Source of the DNA: Flavobacterium frigidarium DSM 17623
GTDB lineage: Bacteria; Bacteroidota; Bacteroidia; Flavobacteriales; Flavobacteriaceae
DNA length: 64,000 nt
Assembly (NCBI RefSeq): GCF_000425505.1
Contig: NZ_KE384393.1
Coordinates: forward strand, 98,779-162,778
Direction: 5' to 3'
In this document: positions 61,275 through 64,000 of the stretch, in pieces
Numbering within the stretch: the stretch's first letter is position 1
How the letters are laid out: the number at the start of each line of letters is the position of its first letter
Notes under the pieces: generated by a model
Told to the model about the DNA's origin: nothing
Seen by the model: only the letters and a program-made list of their open reading frames with translations
The model's database searches: none
Translations under genes and position numbers: made by a program

Positions 61275-61622
61275 TCACCAGAAAAAGTGGAAGGGAAACA
61301 AGAGAATAGATACCTTTTCACACCTATTAATATCTTGATTTATGTAGGCGTTAGAACAACTAAGTTTTTTAACTGCAGTGCTAGCAGTTAAAAAAGCAGC
61401 TTGCCATTTAATTATTAGGTTACTATCTTTTTCTAGCTGTACATTTGCAGTATAATGCGGTTGAGGTTGAATGAAAGCAGGATTTTGAATGCTCTCAAGA
61501 GAAAATTTAGTAGAAGATTGCTTTTCGACTTTTATAAGCGACGAATGTTCAGTCGCTGAAAAAGCAACAAAAAACAAAAAAATAAGTCCGATAAAAAAGA
61601 CCGTCTTCTTAACCCAATTCAT
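61275..61622 (-). CDS. Small secreted protein of unknown function
   Basis: A 115-residue protein with an N-terminal signal-like helix (VKKTVFFIGLIFLFFVAFSA). The rest has no recognised domain; a cysteine pair (SCSNAYINQDINRCEK) could form a disulfide. The last residues are very hydrophobic (ILLFPFHFFW). It may be a real but lineage-specific protein. The start fits an ATG with about 15 bp after the DUF349 terminator region on the same strand. Confidence 0.45.
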   Translation of the reverse strand: MNWVKKTVFFIGLIFLFFVAFSATEHSSLIKVEKQSSTKFSLESIQNPAFIQPQPHYTANVQLEKDSNLIIKWQAAFLTASTAVKKLSCSNAYINQDINRCEKVSILLFPFHFFW

Positions 61623-61697
61623 CTTGCAAATTTATAGCATTGGCGATGCGAAGCCTAATTTTTTTTAATGAAATTAAGCTAATTTTTAGAGCATAAA

Positions 61698-61729
61698 AAA
61701 ACCTCAAACGATTATTAGTTTGAGGTTTT
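61698..61729 (-). terminator. Rho-independent terminator after DUF349 gene
   Basis: AAAACCTCAAAC (61698-61709) pairs perfectly with GTTTGAGGTTTT (61718-61729); the minus strand then runs into a T tract. Confidence 0.9.
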
Positions 61730-61748
61730 AAATGTCATTCTTCGTGTA

Positions 61749-63689
61749 CTATTCTTGATTTAAATTTCTTAGTTGTACTAGTTTTTCCTTCCAGATATCT
61801 AAACTCTCTTTATGGATGGCAATATTTTTTCTAACCTCTAGTACAATTGAATTCTCCTTTTTAGCATTTTTTGTATTCGTAAAAAATTGAATATTATTTT
61901 CTAATTGGAAAATTTCGTTTTGCACTTCTTCAATTTTTCGAATGATAAAAATTTTCTCGTTTTCAAGTTTTCGAGTATCATTATTTTCTGCAAGCTGATC
62001 AATCCTTGTTGAGAATCGCATCATGTCTGTGTCCTTTTTACTCAAACTTAGCTTGTCAAAAAGGGCATCAAGAATCTTATTGAATTTACCTTCAATATGT
62101 CTTCTTGCATGTGGCACACGGCCTAACTCTTTCCAGTTAGCTATATGAAGTTTAATGGCATCTAAATCCTCTTTGTGCGAGCCACTAAGTTCAAAATCCC
62201 TTAATGATTCCAAGTATTCCCTCTTTGCTTCAAAGGCTGCCACTTCTTGTGCATTGCTTTCATACTTTTGTTCCTTTAAGCGATCAAAATAATAGTTACA
62301 AGCTGTTTTAAATTCTGACCACACCTTATCTGAAGCCTTTCTAGGAACGTGGCCTATTTGTTTCCACTCTTCCTGTATGCGTTTCATGGTATTGGTAGTA
62401 GTCTCAAAATCGTCACTATTTTGTAGTGCTTGAGCTTGAGCAACCAGTGCATTCTTTTTATTTAAGTTTTCGTTTTGGTCTTTCTTAATTTCTTTGTAAA
62501 AAGAGTTTTTAAAAGAATTAAAATCTCTAACTGCATTTTTAAAAGATTTCCAAGTACTTTCATTTACTTCTACGGGTACTTTTCCAGCATTAAAAAAAGC
62601 AGTTCTTAGCGCTTCTACCTTTTCTATTTGAACCATCCACTGCGAGTGTGAATTTACTTTCACAGTTGCTAGCGCCTCAATATCGGCAATGATTTGATTT
62701 TTTAACGCCAAATTTTCTACTTCTACAGCACGCTGTTTTTCAAATAGTAACTCTCTTTTATCGTGCATTCTCTTAGTTAGCTCACTAAAAAGATTCCAAA
62801 TTTCCTCACGATGTTCCTTACCCACAGGACCTATGTCCTCTTTCCACATGCGGTGTAAGTCTTGCAATTCCCTAAAAGCTTTTTGGATATCATCTTCTTG
62901 CAATAACTCATCTACTCGCAAAATTATTTTTTGCTTTTGCTCTAAGTTATGTTTAAAATCTAAATCTCGCGCTTCTCTATCTAAGTGCAAATAGTCATAA
63001 AAGTTCTCTACGTGAAAATGATAATTGTTCCAAACGTGGTTATATTTATCTTTTGGGATTGACCCAGCATTTTTCCATCTCTCTCTTAATTCATTAAAAT
63101 GCTTAAGAGTATCTTTTATGTCTTCCTGCGGATTTATAAGTTCTTTTAATTCCTCAACAATAGCTAAACGTACTTCTAAATTAGATTTTAAATTTGTTTG
63201 CAGACTTTTAAAATGAGTGTTTTTACGGTCTTTATAGGCGTTATAATATTCGTCAAATTGTGTTTTTAGAGGTAAATGATATTGAAAATCTTCTGTGCTA
63301 TCTGGTTGCTCTGCGTGAAAAGCTTCTTTTTTCTCTTCGATAAAATCATTGTACTTCGCTAAAAAGGATTTTTTAATCTCATCGACATGGTCTTTTACAG
63401 ACATCACTTTCTCGACAGCAGTAATACTTTTTAAATTTTCGACAAGTTCTTCCATCGATAAGCTATCATAATCTTGCATAGGAATTTCATGGCGATCTTT
63501 CAAAGTCTCGTCCTCACTTTCCTCAGCGTTTGAATCCTCGATAGCATTCATCGCTTTTTGATGATCATTTACAGCTTCCTCATTTGCAGTGTCGTCTGTA
63601 CTATTTGATTCAGCAGTTGCAGTTTCAGTAGTCTCAGTAGCTAATTTTCCATCTGCATCTTGCAGGTTATCATTCTTTTCTTCTAACAT
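61749..63689 (-). CDS. DUF349 repeat protein
   Basis: A 646-residue helical protein with about five DUF349 units; each has the spaced pattern W(K)xxGxxP...WxxF, for example LRERWKNAGSIPKDKYNHVW, RTAFFNAGKVPVEVNESTWK and EEWKQIGHVPRKASDKVWSE. The N-terminal ~90 residues are acidic and low in complexity. DUF349 proteins are broadly conserved; the function in bacteria is not settled. The ATG at 63689 is chosen over an upstream in-frame start that gives a hydrophobic, unrelated extension. Confidence 0.85.
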   Translation of the reverse strand: MLEEKNDNLQDADGKLATETTETATAESNSTDDTANEEAVNDHQKAMNAIEDSNAEESEDETLKDRHEIPMQDYDSLSMEELVENLKSITAVEKVMSVKDHVDEIKKSFLAKYNDFIEEKKEAFHAEQPDSTEDFQYHLPLKTQFDEYYNAYKDRKNTHFKSLQTNLKSNLEVRLAIVEELKELINPQEDIKDTLKHFNELRERWKNAGSIPKDKYNHVWNNYHFHVENFYDYLHLDREARDLDFKHNLEQKQKIILRVDELLQEDDIQKAFRELQDLHRMWKEDIGPVGKEHREEIWNLFSELTKRMHDKRELLFEKQRAVEVENLALKNQIIADIEALATVKVNSHSQWMVQIEKVEALRTAFFNAGKVPVEVNESTWKSFKNAVRDFNSFKNSFYKEIKKDQNENLNKKNALVAQAQALQNSDDFETTTNTMKRIQEEWKQIGHVPRKASDKVWSEFKTACNYYFDRLKEQKYESNAQEVAAFEAKREYLESLRDFELSGSHKEDLDAIKLHIANWKELGRVPHARRHIEGKFNKILDALFDKLSLSKKDTDMMRFSTRIDQLAENNDTRKLENEKIFIIRKIEEVQNEIFQLENNIQFFTNTKNAKKENSIVLEVRKNIAIHKESLDIWKEKLVQLRNLNQE

Positions 63690-63834
63690 TGGTTCAATGT
63701 TTACGGTTGTTAATAAATTGAATTGGAAAGATAGTAAAGCAGTATCTAATAACAAAACAAATGACTAATTAAGAGTTGTTTTACCTATAGGTTTCAATTT
63801 TTTGGAGCTGTTTCCTGCTATACGCTATATCTTT

Positions 63835-63890
63835 TATAGTTTTAAATAAAACCATAAAAGGATGCCGCTTCTATCAGGGCTATGGGCCAA
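63835..63890 (+). repeat. Copy of dispersed flavobacterial intergenic element
   Basis: AAAGGATGCCGCTTCTATC followed by AGGGCTATGGGCC matches the core of the copies at 3359, 25550 and 40755. The rest of the 311-bp end region (63690-64000) shows no gene. Confidence 0.6.
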
Positions 63891-64000
63891 GATTTATCTA
63901 GAAACTTGTAGATTTAAATACCTTGAGAAGTCTAAGAGCTATTAGATTTATTTTTTGAAATGATTTTTATTGTGTTTTAGTGAGGATTATTTGAAAGATC

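Noticed and set aside
1..64000. tRNA, rRNA or known riboswitch
   Set aside because: No cloverleaf-like sequence with the usual T-loop or D-loop words, no rRNA segment and no recognisable riboswitch core was found by eye in the gaps.

Overview
The window is a stretch of chromosome from a member of the Bacteroidota, almost certainly a Flavobacterium or a close relative in the Flavobacteriaceae. The support is AT-rich DNA, promoters of the TAnnTTTG (-7 box) type with few Shine-Dalgarno sites, a fused CcoNO oxidase subunit, family-specific genes (DUF5606, 2TM-domain proteins, a metallophosphoesterase fused to an Omp85-like barrel, a Pycsar-effector-like HD protein) and degenerate flavobacterial intergenic repeats. 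No rRNA, tRNA, CRISPR array, intact insertion sequence or prophage was seen.

Layout. 0-8.7 kb: ychF, a metallo-beta-lactamase-fold hydrolase, an FMN reductase and both topoisomerase IV subunits (parE, parC); the parE-parC gap holds the remains of a DUF1016 (YhcG-type) nuclease gene. 8.7-22.5 kb: a PAS histidine kinase, a kinase-fold protein of unknown function, a propeller-like lipoprotein, the phosphoesterase/barrel fusion, an HD plus Pycsar-effector-like membrane protein, a GAF protein, a nucleoid-associated protein, a decayed ORF and a pRiA4b ORF-3-like protein. 22.5-32.4 kb: HPP and ClC-type membrane proteins in one operon, a VOC protein with an acetyltransferase, an outer-membrane TonB receptor, then an operon with a TPR-like secreted protein, a LytS-type kinase carrying a 2TM domain, three small 2TM proteins and a LytTR regulator. 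32.4-41.4 kb: CsbD, phospholipid and heme A synthesis, tRNA maturation (cca, Sua5-type), LPS-core style glycosyltransferases and kinase, dapD and ruvX. 41.5-49.1 kb: mqo, an FUSC transporter, def, DUF5606, mazG followed by a 69-bp tandem repeat, and an amino-acid permease.

49.1-60.6 kb is the functional centre: a Crp/Fnr regulator divergent from ccoI, then ccoS-ccoNO-ccoQ-ccoP-ccoG-ccoH and a SafE-like protein, and hemN facing them. Together these build the high-affinity cbb3 cytochrome oxidase and supply heme without oxygen. Three near-identical palindromes (ATGATAAATATCAT or one close variant) lie in front of ccoI/crp, ccoS and hemN. In all three the palindrome centre is 29.5 bp from the first base of a -7 box, which predicts a class II Fnr-type regulon; at the crp promoter the same site overlaps the core promoter and predicts autorepression. 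60.7-64 kb holds two small unknown proteins and a DUF349 protein.

The best candidates for something not yet described are this operator geometry, the LytS/2TM array, the Pycsar-effector-like protein that has no cyclase beside it, and the several repeat and decay features in the gaps. Family names come from recognition of motifs by eye; no database search was possible.
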